This document shows, in pieces, positions 1 to 8,606 of a DNA stretch of 64,000 bases. Within the stretch, counting starts at the first letter, position 1; each line of letters begins with the position of its first letter. The notes below the pieces were generated by a model. It searched no databases. It saw only the letters and a program-made list of their open reading frames with translations, and was not told the origin of the DNA. The position numbers were made by a program, and so were the translations under genes. This stretch comes from Corynebacterium lubricantis DSM 45231 (GTDB lineage Bacteria > Actinomycetota > Actinomycetes > Mycobacteriales > Mycobacteriaceae): the NCBI RefSeq assembly GCF_000379425.1, contig NZ_KB902238.1:201-64200 (forward strand). Reading direction: 5' to 3'.

Positions 1-78
1 TCACCAGGCGGTAGCTGTACACCACACTATTGGACGCAACCATGTTATATTCGCACCACCGACAGTGAAATAGGAAGC

Positions 79-765
79 ATGAGTAATCCACTTCAATTAC
101 ACGATGTCACCAAAAACTTCGGTGACAACACTGTCCTATCCGGTATCACACTGTCCATCAATCCAGGCGAAACAGTTGCTGTCATGGGACCGTCTGGTTC
201 CGGTAAGTCGACGCTTTTGCACTGCATGTCAGGGGTTTTGGTGCCCACGCACGGCAAGGTTGACTATGGTGAGACGTGCTTGAGCTCGCTTAACGACGAT
301 TCCCGCTCGTCGCTTCGCCTCAACCACTTCGGTTTTGTCTTCCAAGATGGACAATTGTTGCCAGAGCTCACCGCCCTAGATAACGTGGCGCTTCCTGCCA
401 TGCTCACTGGTGTGCCACGCTACGAGGCTCACCAGCACGCTTTCAACCTGCTGCGACAGTTGGGCCTGGAAAAGTTCACCAAACGCCGCCCTGGCAAACT
501 TTCCGGTGGCCAAGCACAGCGCGTGGCCATTGCCCGTGCCCTGGTAACTGAACCTGGCATCATCTTCGCCGACGAACCTACCGGCGCACTCGACCAGACG
601 ACCGGCCAAGAGGTAATGCAAATGCTGACTACCTTGGTCAAACAATCGGGCTCCACCTTGGTCGTAGTCACACACGATTCCAACGTGGCTAATTGGTTGG
701 ACCGACGCGTGGAAATCCGAGATGGAATTGTGCACGATGATCGCCTGCTGCGAGGTGTCCGATGA
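79..765 (+). CDS. ABC transporter ATP-binding protein (MacB/LolD type)
   Basis: ATPase subunit that should power the FtsX-like permease encoded next. Visible motifs: Walker [10 protein letters not shown] (residues 37-45), Q-loop around FVFQDGQ, ABC signature LSGGQ (141-145), Walker B with [12 protein letters not shown] (161-172) and a switch His in VVVTHD. The 228-residue length is normal for this family. The ATG follows an AGGAAG ribosome site. The stop overlaps the permease start by four bases, so the two are translationally coupled. The family exports lipids, peptides or antibiotics, or senses them; the substrate cannot be told from sequence. Confidence 0.93.
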   Translation: MSNPLQLHDVTKNFGDNTVLSGITLSINPGETVAVMGPSGSGKSTLLHCMSGVLVPTHGKVDYGETCLSSLNDDSRSSLRLNHFGFVFQDGQLLPELTALDNVALPAMLTGVPRYEAHQHAFNLLRQLGLEKFTKRRPGKLSGGQAQRVAIARALVTEPGIIFADEPTGALDQTTGQEVMQMLTTLVKQSGSTLVVVTHDSNVANWLDRRVEIRDGIVHDDRLLRGVR

Positions 766-2162
766 ATACTGCCGTACTAGTTTCGACGCTCTCTCGCGGA
801 AGTAGGCAAGCGCGTACTGGCAGCGCCGTAGTCAGCGTTGTGGCCGTTACCGCTATGACTCTGACATCATTTGCAGCTTTCCTGCTCGCCGGTGGAACAT
901 GGATGTTCTACCGGCGCTCCCAGGAACCGTTCGGCTTGCTGGTAGAGCTGTCTTCTGTCTCCGATAGCTTCAACTTCTTGGATAACTGGTTAATTTTAGC
1001 CGTGATTGCCTGTACCCTGCTTATCCCCGGTGTTGTCAGTTTGGCCTCCCAATCTGCAGTTTTGGGTGTATCAGGCAGGGAAAACCGGCTAGCCACGCTG
1101 CGTCTTCTTGGGCTTTCTGCCCGCCAGATTACGCGCATGACCGTGTATGAATCAGGTATTCAAGCCTTGATTGGTATCGTGTTCGGTTTTGCCTTGAGTT
1201 TGGCTTGCCTGCCCTTCGCACGTGCTTTTACCTTCCAAAGCGAATTCATCCGGCCCCGTGAAATGCTGCTTCCGTGGTGGGCATATCTGCTTGTCGCCCT
1301 CGTTCTCTTACTCTTGGTAGTGGTTTCCTCTGCATGGAGTATGCAGCGAGTACGTGTCTCTCCCCTAGGTGTGGCGAAAAACGATGTACCAGCAACCTTG
1401 AAAGCAGGACGCGTTGTCGCCGGACTGCTAGTCATAGCCGGGGCAATGCTGGTACTTGTTCAGATCAACCTGTTTTCCTCCACCCAAGCTGCACTTGCTG
1501 TCCTGGTCCCTTTGTTGATTGCAATCGCCATGCTGAATCTAATCCTGCCGTTCGTACTCCAAACGATGTCACGCCTTGCTTCCTATCTGCCCGGCTCAAC
1601 CCACTACGTAGCCACACAGCGTGTGGTGGCCAATGGGCGTCAAGCGTGGCGACGCAGCGGCGTGATGGCATTCTTCGGAATCATTGCCGGATTTTTAGTC
1701 ACCTCACCGCTGCTCAATGATGGCTTCAGCCTGGAGTTATCAACTGATAGGCAAGCCAACATTCTCTGGCAAGACATCTCCACCGGCTCCATCATTGCCT
1801 TGGTCTTCGGCTTTGCTTTGACTGCTATGTCAGTCTTTCTCGGACAGACAAGTTCGGTTTATGAAGACGCCGACCTTACTCGCGCACTCCACCATGTGGG
1901 CGTGAATAAGCACTTCCACGTTCGTGTGGCCGTGTTGGAAGTGTTGGCACCGATGATCATTATCTCGCTTGCCGGATTCGCTCTCGGAAGCCTGCTGGGG
2001 CTGGCCATCCTAGGCATGGTTGCCGAAGTCAACCTTGCCGGCCGCCTCGTCGCCGCCTTCGGAATGCTCGCCTGCGGGTGGATCGCTGCTGCAGCCGCGG
2101 TAGTTGCCACCCAGCCCCTTCGCTCACAGCTCTTGGCTCAAGTGTCACGGAAGAATGACTAA
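762..2162 (+). CDS. FtsX-family ABC transporter permease
   Basis: Membrane subunit (466 aa) partnering the preceding ATPase, with which it overlaps as ATGA. Hydrophobic segments lie near residues 25-45, 75-100, 130-150, 170-195, 215-265 and several between 295 and 450. This is the two-half, multi-helix pattern of FtsX-type permeases in small antimicrobial-peptide or lipid exporters. No large extracytoplasmic MacB domain is evident. Function beyond export or resistance is not deducible. Confidence 0.88.
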   Translation: MNTAVLVSTLSRGSRQARTGSAVVSVVAVTAMTLTSFAAFLLAGGTWMFYRRSQEPFGLLVELSSVSDSFNFLDNWLILAVIACTLLIPGVVSLASQSAVLGVSGRENRLATLRLLGLSARQITRMTVYESGIQALIGIVFGFALSLACLPFARAFTFQSEFIRPREMLLPWWAYLLVALVLLLLVVVSSAWSMQRVRVSPLGVAKNDVPATLKAGRVVAGLLVIAGAMLVLVQINLFSSTQAALAVLVPLLIAIAMLNLILPFVLQTMSRLASYLPGSTHYVATQRVVANGRQAWRRSGVMAFFGIIAGFLVTSPLLNDGFSLELSTDRQANILWQDISTGSIIALVFGFALTAMSVFLGQTSSVYEDADLTRALHHVGVNKHFHVRVAVLEVLAPMIIISLAGFALGSLLGLAILGMVAEVNLAGRLVAAFGMLACGWIAAAAAVVATQPLRSQLLAQVSRKND

Positions 2163-2290
2163 CGCAGCCTGATTGACGCCAAGGGCATAAAGAAACTTTG
2201 GCCACACTTTGCCGAGGGGCGAAAGGTTCCACGACACCGTTCTGCCACACTAACGGCATGACTTCTGCCACTGCAGCAGAATACTTCAAC

Positions 2291-2326
2291 CTCTCGCAAC
2301 ACCGACTAGAAGCGGTGTCGCGAGAG
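2291..2326. terminator. Hairpin between convergent genes
   Basis: Two 14-base arms (2291-2304 and 2313-2326) pair with one mismatch around an 8-base loop. It lies between the permease stop and the end of the opposite-strand WYL gene. There is no long T-run on either side, so terminator function, possibly bidirectional, is inferred from position and stem strength. Confidence 0.5.
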
Positions 2327-2359
2327 ATCCCTTTGTGGAGAGCAAGGGACTCATTTAGC

Positions 2360-3346
2360 TCATGCCTCCGTAAATGCCGTAGCTAGATTGTTTGCTTGGC
2401 TCGCTATGCGTGCAAGCGCTGAACGAAATGATTCAGCGCCAGGACCCTCGAGGATCGTCAGCGAAACGTCTAGGTCCCGACTCACCCACAGCATGTGCCA
2501 GGCAAGATCATCCCAGGTTGGCGCGCCTGTAAGGAACTGGCACCCACGTTCAGTTGGCTCAAGTTGATCTAGGTAAGGCGCTGGTACGCGCCGTGCCAAT
2601 CGCTCAGGAGAAACGGCCATCTCGATACGGGCAACGCACTCATACCGGCTGGCCAAATCCCGATCAAAGCCGATACTGGGTGCCCGTCGCGGCTGAAAGT
2701 TCCAAATGGTCGAGCTGACCTCGCTCATACGATCGATCCGAAACACCCGCCAATCGTCACGCTTGCGGTCATAACCTTGCAGATACCAGTGTTCACCTTG
2801 TGTCATTAACCGTGCTGGTTCCACCTCCCGTGCAGTCCTCTCGTCGGCATGCTTGCGATAGGAAATGCACACCAGCGTGTGATCCCTCTGTGCTGTGGCA
2901 AGAAGCTGAAGAACATGAAGATCAACTACCGATCGACCTCGAGGTATAGCGAAAGTAGCATCATCAACAGCGGTGACAATAGCGCGCAGTTTCGGTGGTA
3001 ATACCTGATCAAGCTTTGACAGGGCACGCAGAGCTGCCTCACCGACCTCATCGGCTCCCGATAATGCCACCATGCGCAGGCATACAACAAGTGCCACTGC
3101 TTCGTCATTGTCTAAAAGCAGTGGCGGCAAGCGGCGCCCGGCGCCGAGTCGGTAGCCACCGGCAATCCCACGATCTGCCTCTACCGGATAGCCCAGATCA
3201 CGCAGGCGAGTCACATCACGACGAATGGTCCGCTCGGTGACCTCTAATCGTTGCGCAAGTTCATGGGCTTGTCATGTCGTGCGCGCCTGAAGCAAACCAA
3301 GTAAGCGCAGGAGACGCTCGGTTGTCAGGTGGGTCGTTTCAGCCAT
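2360..3346 (-). pseudogene. WYL-domain (YafY-type) regulator, interrupted by in-frame TGA
   Basis: The frame from the ATG at 3346 encodes an N-terminal HTH (MAETTHLTTERLLRLLGLLQ..), a TGA at 3272-3274 (codon 25), then continues unbroken (..ERTIRRDVTRLRDLGYPVEA..) through a WYL ligand/nucleic-acid binding domain to 2360. Relatives of this family usually carry a Trp where the TGA stands, so a TGG-to-TGA change is the simplest reading. Restored length (about 328 codons) is normal for the family. Reinitiation at GTG 3214 would give a 284-aa protein lacking most of the HTH. The gene is divergent from a DinB-like gene with a palindrome between them, the usual arrangement for this regulator type. 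Confidence 0.8.
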
Positions 3347-3368
3347 GCCCCTGATTTTGCCCTAGACA

Positions 3369-3387
3369 GCGGACAAGATCTGTCCGC
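3369..3387. promoter_or_regulatory. Palindromic operator in divergent promoter
   Basis: Perfect 7-bp inverted repeat GCGGACA-N5-TGTCCGC between the WYL regulator start (3346) and the DinB-like gene (3448). Palindromes in this position are the expected target of YafY-type regulators. Binding is inferred. Confidence 0.6.
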
Positions 3388-3447
3388 AATGATTTTTAGA
3401 ATGGAGTCACCGACAACCACAGTCATCGCACACTGGAAGGAAATCCC

Positions 3448-4005
3448 ATGTACCTACCGCGTATCGACGACGAACGCACCACCTTGTGCAATTACATAGA
3501 AACACAACTCGATGCCATTCGCGCCAGCTCCTACGGCTTAAACGACGACCAAGCACGGCACACACCGCTGCGCAGCATCCTAAGTATCAGCGGAATCATT
3601 AAGCACTCCACCTGGGTGATGAAACAATCCCTCGCAGGAGCAGGCCACAGCGAACACGCACAGCCTGCTGAGGCTTTTTCCGACAGCTTTACACCCACTA
3701 GTGAGGAAACCTTGGACAATCTGCTTGTCACATTCGATGCTGTACGAGGTGAATACATGACCATGTGCCGCGAGAGCGACCTCGAAGCAGAGCTACCCGT
3801 CGGACCCATGCCTTGGTACCGCATGAATGAAACACGACCAGCAAAGCTACGCTACCTCTACGTACACCACGTCGAAGAATTCGCCCGCCATACCGGTCAC
3901 GCCGACATCATCCGCGAACAACTCGACGGAGCCAAAGCCGTCGAACTACTCGCCGCTGTTGAAGGACTCCCTGCTAACGACTTCGTAACCCCGTGGCACG
4001 CCTAA
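3448..4005 (+). CDS. DinB superfamily protein (DUF664-like)
   Basis: A 185-aa protein with the four-helix DinB-like pattern. Helix 1 carries ERTTLCNYIETQLDAI, and a His in the KHSTWVMKQ region and the C-terminal YVHHVEEFARHTGHADI helix supply the His residues that usually bind a divalent metal in this superfamily. In actinobacteria many members are thiol (mycothiol/bacillithiol)-dependent enzymes; the reaction here is unknown. It has a GGAAG ribosome site and is divergent from the broken WYL regulator, so it is probably that regulator's target and may be deregulated. Confidence 0.75.
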   Translation: MYLPRIDDERTTLCNYIETQLDAIRASSYGLNDDQARHTPLRSILSISGIIKHSTWVMKQSLAGAGHSEHAQPAEAFSDSFTPTSEETLDNLLVTFDAVRGEYMTMCRESDLEAELPVGPMPWYRMNETRPAKLRYLYVHHVEEFARHTGHADIIREQLDGAKAVELLAAVEGLPANDFVTPWHA

Positions 4006-4023
4006 CTACCACGGCACCTCGGA

Positions 4024-4398
4024 CTAGTGTGTGATGGTAGTTTGCTGGTACACAGCCAGGCGAGGTTGACCTTCGATACGTCGATAAAGGCTGGTCATCA
4101 CCGTAGTGAAGGGCTCAGCAAGGTCACCACGCGTTGATGTCGCCTTATACACCAGCGCCGTGGCCTCTGGCCCCGCATCAACTATGCGGGGCTGACTTAT
4201 CTCATAAGAATCCCAGCCTGGAGCGCCGTCGAGGGATTCGGCTATCTCATCACGTGTCATCACCATGCCATTGACCAAAATGAATACCGCATCAGGCATC
4301 AGTAACTCGCCATAAAACGATCCACCTCGCGACTCGCACAGCGATTGCCACCCCGCGTGCTCGAGTTCCACAAGCTCGTCGATAGTAAAAGCCGTCAT
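4024..4398 (-). CDS. NTF2-like / DUF4440-type protein
   Basis: Small (about 124 aa) single-domain protein starting MTAFTIDELVELEHAGW, followed by a beta-rich cone-like domain (DAVFILVNGMVMTRDEIAESL, then TALVYKATSTRG). This matches the nuclear-transport-factor-2/DUF4440 fold family, whose members bind small ligands or are enzymes of unknown role. An upstream in-frame ATG at 4458 would add 20 residues. I prefer 4398 because family members begin near the IDEL segment and a TACAGT hexamer lies about 8 bases upstream, compatible with a leaderless transcript. It converges on the DinB-like gene. Confidence 0.6.
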   Translation of the reverse strand: MTAFTIDELVELEHAGWQSLCESRGGSFYGELLMPDAVFILVNGMVMTRDEIAESLDGAPGWDSYEISQPRIVDAGPEATALVYKATSTRGDLAEPFTTVMTSLYRRIEGQPRLAVYQQTTITH

Positions 4399-4683
4399 GC
4401 GGTGGACTGTACCGTCGTCAAACGATATATGCAGGAAACTAATCTTTACCGAAGGCATGGATTCTCTCGTCCTGCAGCCGGCAGGCTACCGCTGCTTTGG
4501 TCACCCCGCCGACCAGCCGCTTTCATACCTCTTAGACCTGCTTATCAACCCAACACCGGTCACTAAAAGACACAGCGCGATGAGGCAGCTCCGCTCCAGC
4601 TTTCACCTCGCAACATCTACGGAACGATGTCGCGAAACATCACCCATTGACCCCACCACCACGTCACGCGTATAAATCGTGGC

Positions 4684-5295
4684 ATGGACACTCGACAGTG
4701 GTTCTCTCAGGCCACCACCGGCCTGATTTCTCTCCTGCCCGGCCTGACCGACCAGCTCGATGCCCCCGGCCTTGGCGTGTGGTCGATCCGATCCCTGCTC
4801 GGACACACCTCCCGAGCATTCACAACGATAGAAACCTACCTTGACACAGAACCAGTCAATCCCGGCACCATCGATCTGGATTCACCTGCCGCCTACTACC
4901 GAGCCGCCAGCGCCACACTTGCCGATCCCGCCCAAGTCGCCGAGCGCGGCCACCAAGCCGGTCTTGCACTCGGCGACGATGCTGAGGCTACCGTCCGCGC
5001 CTCTGCCACTTCGGTACTAGATCTTGTTGCAGCTTCCGCCGATGATGCCGTAGTCGTGACACCGCTTGGCAAAATGACCTTGTCCGGCTACCTGCCCACA
5101 CGCGCCTTCGAGGTGACCGTCCATTCCCTCGACCTAGCAAACGCATCACATCAGCCCATCCCCGCGGAGACCCTCGCCTGCATAACACCAGCGTTGGAGC
5201 TAGCCACACGGATCGCATCTCCAGATCAACAGCTGCATCTACTTCTAGCCGCAACAGGGCGAACAACCTTGACCCCCGGATTCAGCGTCTTATAA
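4684..5295 (+). CDS. Maleylpyruvate isomerase-like (MDMPI/TIGR03083) protein
   Basis: 203 aa with an N-terminal DinB-like helical bundle (WSIRSLLGHTSRAFTTIETYL, containing the family H) and a C-terminal domain with the EVTVHSLDLANA segment typical of mycothiol-dependent maleylpyruvate isomerase-like proteins. Biochemical role unknown; relatives act on mycothiol adducts. It is one of three MDMPI-like genes in the window (also 38936 and 50063). The gene is bracketed by two similar short sequences at about 4620 and 5523. Confidence 0.7.
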   Translation: MDTRQWFSQATTGLISLLPGLTDQLDAPGLGVWSIRSLLGHTSRAFTTIETYLDTEPVNPGTIDLDSPAAYYRAASATLADPAQVAERGHQAGLALGDDAEATVRASATSVLDLVAASADDAVVVTPLGKMTLSGYLPTRAFEVTVHSLDLANASHQPIPAETLACITPALELATRIASPDQQLHLLLAATGRTTLTPGFSVL

Positions 5296-5560
5296 GAACC
5301 GCCCGCATTTTTCCTTGGTCGTGGCCCACGAGGTGCACTTTGCACGACTTTGTTCACAGCGACCTGCGGTTTTATATTTCGCAGTTCGTTAGGTCCGGAT
5401 TTTCGCTTCACGACGACCCCTTGCGCGGACCTAACGCCGGGCGAAAACCAAAACCCCAGGTCAAATAAAGGTGATATCTTGCGAAGTGCACCTCTTTAAA
5501 GATTCAAATAAAAGCGCAATTAAGGAACGATGTCGTGAGACATCAACGGCCCAATCCAGC
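5296..5560. other. Gene-free region with nested inverted repeats
   Basis: No coding sequence seen. It holds an outer 11-bp inverted repeat (5330-5340 with 5484-5494), an inner 11-bp repeat (5387-5397 with 5426-5436) and a small 5-bp hairpin (5364-5368 with 5380-5384). A GATGTC-GTGA-GACATC palindrome at 5529-5544 resembles a sequence at 4627-4642. A structured transcript or a remnant of a mobile element are both possible. Confidence 0.5.
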
Positions 5561-5569
5561 CAGAAACGA

Positions 5570-5614
5570 AAAACGTGAGGTCCCAAACCTTTAATGTTTG
5601 GGACCTCACGTTTT
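5570..5614 (-). terminator. Terminator of tRNA-Leu
   Basis: Perfect 19-bp inverted repeat (5570-5588 and 5596-5614) with a 7-base loop. It is A-rich on the left and T-rich on the right, so it can work in both directions. It lies immediately 3' of the minus-strand tRNA-Leu. Confidence 0.85.
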
Positions 5615-5619
5615 AATTG

Positions 5620-5703
5620 TGCCCGAGGGGGGACTTGAACCCCCACGTACTTGCGTACACTGGCACCTGAAGCCAGCGCGTCTGCCAATTCCGCCACCCG
5701 GGC
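5620..5703 (-). tRNA. tRNA-Leu(CAG)
   Basis: Read on the minus strand, the 7-bp acceptor stem GCCCGGG/CTCGGGC closes, the discriminator is A, and the anticodon stem CTGGC/GCCAG encloses loop TTCAGGT with anticodon CAG. A long variable arm, as expected for a class II Leu tRNA, and the TTCAAGT T-loop are present. No CCA is encoded. Confidence 0.93.
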
Positions 5704-5840
5704 GGGCAACGCGCTTAACTTTAGTGCACTGTCGAATAAAACAACAAATCACATGGTAAACCGCGTTTTCAACCTCCAAGTACAGGGTTTTCCAAGCCTG
5801 TCCCACGGCGCGGATATAGGAAACACTAGGGTTTGGGCAC

Positions 5841-5846
5841 TATACT
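5841..5846 (+). promoter_or_regulatory. Probable -10 box for the fhaA operon
   Basis: TATACT lies 64 bases before the fhaA start, in a region without coding. No convincing -35 is seen, which is common in corynebacteria. Confidence 0.4.
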
Positions 5847-5909
5847 GAACCAGAAAACTTTTGCCCAAAACTACATAGCACCATCATTGCTTGGAAGGAG
5901 GTGCGGTAA

Positions 5910-6740
5910 ATGGCGTTTTTAGATCGTCTTGCAAAGCTAGATTCATCTTTACAGCGGGGCCTTGATAATGGCTTCGCTGCAGTTTTTGGAGGGCGCGTTG
6001 TCCCTGCAGAAATTGAAGAACTGCTGAAGCAGGAAGCTCAGGACAATGTAACTGTCAACGAGAACGATCGCGAGGTAGCTCCCAACGTGTATGCGGTGGG
6101 TGTCTCCTCTAAGGACTTGGAGAATTTGTCTAAGGAACGCGAAACACCGCAGTTCCTCGCCGAGCAGTTGATGCGTTTCATTCGCAACCAAGGCTGGATC
6201 CTTGCGGGTCCGGCTGTTGTGCGAATTGCTGAAGAATCGGGGCTACGAACCGGCCAGCTCAGGGTGTCGTCGTATATCGATGACAATCCGGATGTGGCTA
6301 GCGGGTTCGATGCCATTGTTTCCGACGCAGCAAAGAAGAAGCCAGCTCAGGCTTCTTCCGCTGCTGCGGCTGCGGCCCCGCACAACAAGGAGGAAGAAGT
6401 GTCCGAACCAAATTCCATCACCCCAGTGAACAACGCTGAGGCTGCGGTGAGCTTGCTGCTGCAGGATGGATCGTCCCGCACCTACCTGGTGCACGAGGGA
6501 TCCAACATCCTTGGTCGCTCCAACGATTCGGACTTCCGTCTCCCGGACACTGGCGTCTCCCGCCAGCACGCGGAGATCACCTGGGACGGCCGCGATGCCG
6601 TGCTCACCGATCTTGAATCCACGAATGGCACCACCGTCAACGAAGAACACATTGATAACTGGCTGTTGCAGGATGGTGATGTGATCACGATCGGCCACTC
6701 CAATATTGAGGTTCGCATCGTCGAGCCACAGTCACGCTAA
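5910..6740 (+). CDS. fhaA: FHA domain protein FhaA (DUF3662 + FHA)
   Basis: 276 aa. Residues 1-130 form the DUF3662 domain (start MAFLDRLAKLDSSLQRGLDNGF), followed by an Ala/Pro-rich linker and a C-terminal FHA phosphothreonine-binding domain near residues 185-270 (LGRSNDSDFRLPDTGVSRQH, then STNGTTVN). In mycobacteria FhaA binds the phosphorylated pseudokinase MviN and restrains peptidoglycan synthesis. It is shorter than mycobacterial FhaA (about 530 aa) because the linker is short. A strong GGAAGGAGGTG ribosome site fixes the start. First gene of the kinase operon. Confidence 0.92.
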   Translation: MAFLDRLAKLDSSLQRGLDNGFAAVFGGRVVPAEIEELLKQEAQDNVTVNENDREVAPNVYAVGVSSKDLENLSKERETPQFLAEQLMRFIRNQGWILAGPAVVRIAEESGLRTGQLRVSSYIDDNPDVASGFDAIVSDAAKKKPAQASSAAAAAAPHNKEEEVSEPNSITPVNNAEAAVSLLLQDGSSRTYLVHEGSNILGRSNDSDFRLPDTGVSRQHAEITWDGRDAVLTDLESTNGTTVNEEHIDNWLLQDGDVITIGHSNIEVRIVEPQSR

Positions 6741-6759
6741 CGAAAGGGCCATATCAATC

Positions 6760-7206
6760 GTGGACTCAGCGATTCTCCTTATTGTTCGGTTTGGCCTGCT
6801 CGCACTCCTGTGGGTACTTATCATCGTTGTGGTGTGGGCGCTGAGCAAGGACATCATCAAGTCAAGTGGCGTGCGCCGCACGAAGACGCAATCGAACCCG
6901 ATCCGGCGCGAGAAGGCCAATTCGGTCCAGGTCGTGGAAGGCCCGCTGAAGGGCAGTCATATGGATGTCTCCGGCTTGGAGGCATTCACGCTCGGGCGCG
7001 CCGATGACAATGACTTTGTGCTTGGCGACGATTTCTCGTCGTCACGCCATGCGCGCCTCTTCCGGCGCGGCAGTGACTGGTTCGTCGAAGACCTGGACTC
7101 CCGCAATGGCACGTACGTTGCCGGCTCGCGCATTGAGCAACCCGAGCGGGTGTCGGTGGGAACTGATATCAAGATGGGTCGCACGATCGTGAGGTTGGTG
7201 CCATGA
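6760..7206 (+). CDS. fhaB: FHA domain membrane protein FhaB
   Basis: About 148 aa from GTG 6760, which has a GAAAGGG ribosome site. The longer frame from 6706 would run inside fhaA and is unlikely. An N-terminal membrane helix (ILLIVRFGLLALLWVLIIVVVWAL) precedes a cytosolic FHA domain (LGRADDNDFVLGDDFSSSRHA, then DSRNGTYVAG) that reads phosphothreonine. In mycobacteria it interacts with the PknA/PknB/PstP division system. It overlaps the phosphatase start by 4 bases. Confidence 0.9.
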   Translation: MDSAILLIVRFGLLALLWVLIIVVVWALSKDIIKSSGVRRTKTQSNPIRREKANSVQVVEGPLKGSHMDVSGLEAFTLGRADDNDFVLGDDFSSSRHARLFRRGSDWFVEDLDSRNGTYVAGSRIEQPERVSVGTDIKMGRTIVRLVP

Positions 7207-8606
7207 CCTTAAAACTCAATTACGCCGCCGGCTCCGATCGTGGGCTCGTGCGCGACAACAACGAGGATTCCGCCTATGCGGGGCCTCACCTGCTTTTGCT
7301 TGCCGACGGAATGGGCGGGCACGCAGCTGGCGAGGTTGCCTCCCAGCTCATGGTCGAGCACATGGAACATCTCGACCGCGATCCCGGCGACAACGATATG
7401 CTCGCGCTACTCGGCGCTGCTGCCGACGACGGCAACGCCTCGATCGCGGACTCGATTCGTGAGCACCCCGAGCAAGACGGCATGGGCACGACCCTGACAT
7501 CCCTGCTCTTTAATGGCAAAGAGTTCGGCTTAATCCATGCCGGCGATTCGCGTGGCTACCGGTTGCGCGACAAGCACCTGGAGCAGATTACTGTCGACGA
7601 CACGTTCGTCCAGTCGCTGGTGCAGCAAGGCAAGCTCAACCAGGATGATGTGTCCTCGCACCCGCAGAAATCGCTGATTTTGAAGGCCTACACGGGTCGC
7701 CCAGTCGACCCTTACCTCGCGGTTCTGGATGCGAAACCAGGCGATCGCCTGTTGTTGTGCTCGGATGGTCTGTCGGACCCTGTGACCAGCTCCACGATTG
7801 AGGCTGCGATGAATCAGGGCACTCCTGAAGAAGCGGTCCAGGTGCTCATTGAACTGGCATTGCGCTCGGGTGGTCCCGACAATGTCACTATCGTGATCGC
7901 TGATGTTGTGGAAGGCGACTCGGATACCCCGGTTCCCACGAAGCCTGTCTTAGCCGGTGCGCTTGCACTCGAGCAGAACGAGACACATCCGGATACGGCT
8001 GCTGGTCGCGCTGCTGCGCTGAACCGCAAGCCTCAGGTGATTCCTCCGAATCAAAATGCGGAGGGCCACTCGCGTCTCGCAGATTCCGAAGTTGGCGACG
8101 ACGATGAGGAGGTTCACCCCGCGGGCTCCAATGAGCACGAATCAGGGCGCAAGAAGAACGGCCGCGGACGGTGGGGTGTGATCATCTCGCTCTTAGTCGT
8201 GTTGATTGTGCTCCTCGGTGGCGGAATCGCTGCGAATCGGATCATCGATAACCGGTTCTTTGTTAGCGTGAATGCAGATAACCAATTCGTCATCGAACAC
8301 GGTGTGGACTTCTCAGTCTTCGGTAACCGACTTAATGAACCCATCCAGCTGACGTGCATAGACGGTAACAACGAGCTGAAGTTCGTCGATATAGGTGCAG
8401 TACCGAAAGACTGCGAGACCTTCTCCTCGGAGGACCTGCCTGCTTCCGCGCAGGGCGCTGCAGAGAATCTTCCGAGCGGCTCCTATGACGAAGTCACTCA
8501 GCAACTCAATAGGCTGGCTAATGAAGCACTACCTGTGTGCGTCGACGCCCCACGGGGCGCCGCTAACGACGAAACACGACAAGTGGAATGCCGGGAGGTG
8601 AACTGA
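7203..8606 (+). CDS. pstP: PP2C Ser/Thr phosphatase PstP (Ppp)
   Basis: 467 aa. The N-terminal PP2C domain (about residues 5-240) has the metal-binding motifs RGLVRDNNEDS, LLADGMGGHAAGE, GDSRGYR, LLCSDGLSD and GGPDNVTIV. A charged linker is followed by one membrane helix near residues 323-345 and a roughly 120-residue external tail. It is the only PP2C in the cluster and reverses PknA/PknB phosphorylation. Its stop overlaps the rodA ATG (ATGA). Confidence 0.94.
   Translation: MTLKLNYAAGSDRGLVRDNNEDSAYAGPHLLLLADGMGGHAAGEVASQLMVEHMEHLDRDPGDNDMLALLGAAADDGNASIADSIREHPEQDGMGTTLTSLLFNGKEFGLIHAGDSRGYRLRDKHLEQITVDDTFVQSLVQQGKLNQDDVSSHPQKSLILKAYTGRPVDPYLAVLDAKPGDRLLLCSDGLSDPVTSSTIEAAMNQGTPEEAVQVLIELALRSGGPDNVTIVIADVVEGDSDTPVPTKPVLAGALALEQNETHPDTAAGRAAALNRKPQVIPPNQNAEGHSRLADSEVGDDDEEVHPAGSNEHESGRKKNGRGRWGVIISLLVVLIVLLGGGIAANRIIDNRFFVSVNADNQFVIEHGVDFSVFGNRLNEPIQLTCIDGNNELKFVDIGAVPKDCETFSSEDLPASAQGAAENLPSGSYDEVTQQLNRLANEALPVCVDAPRGAANDETRQVECREVN

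Noticed and set aside
1..78. Short open frame before the ABC ATPase (frame 2 ends at 73)
   Set aside because: It could be the tail of an upstream gene, but about 24 residues without a recognisable motif are not enough.
2198..2386. 62-residue frame after the permease
   Set aside because: It contains the terminator-like hairpin and overlaps the end of the WYL gene; no family resemblance.
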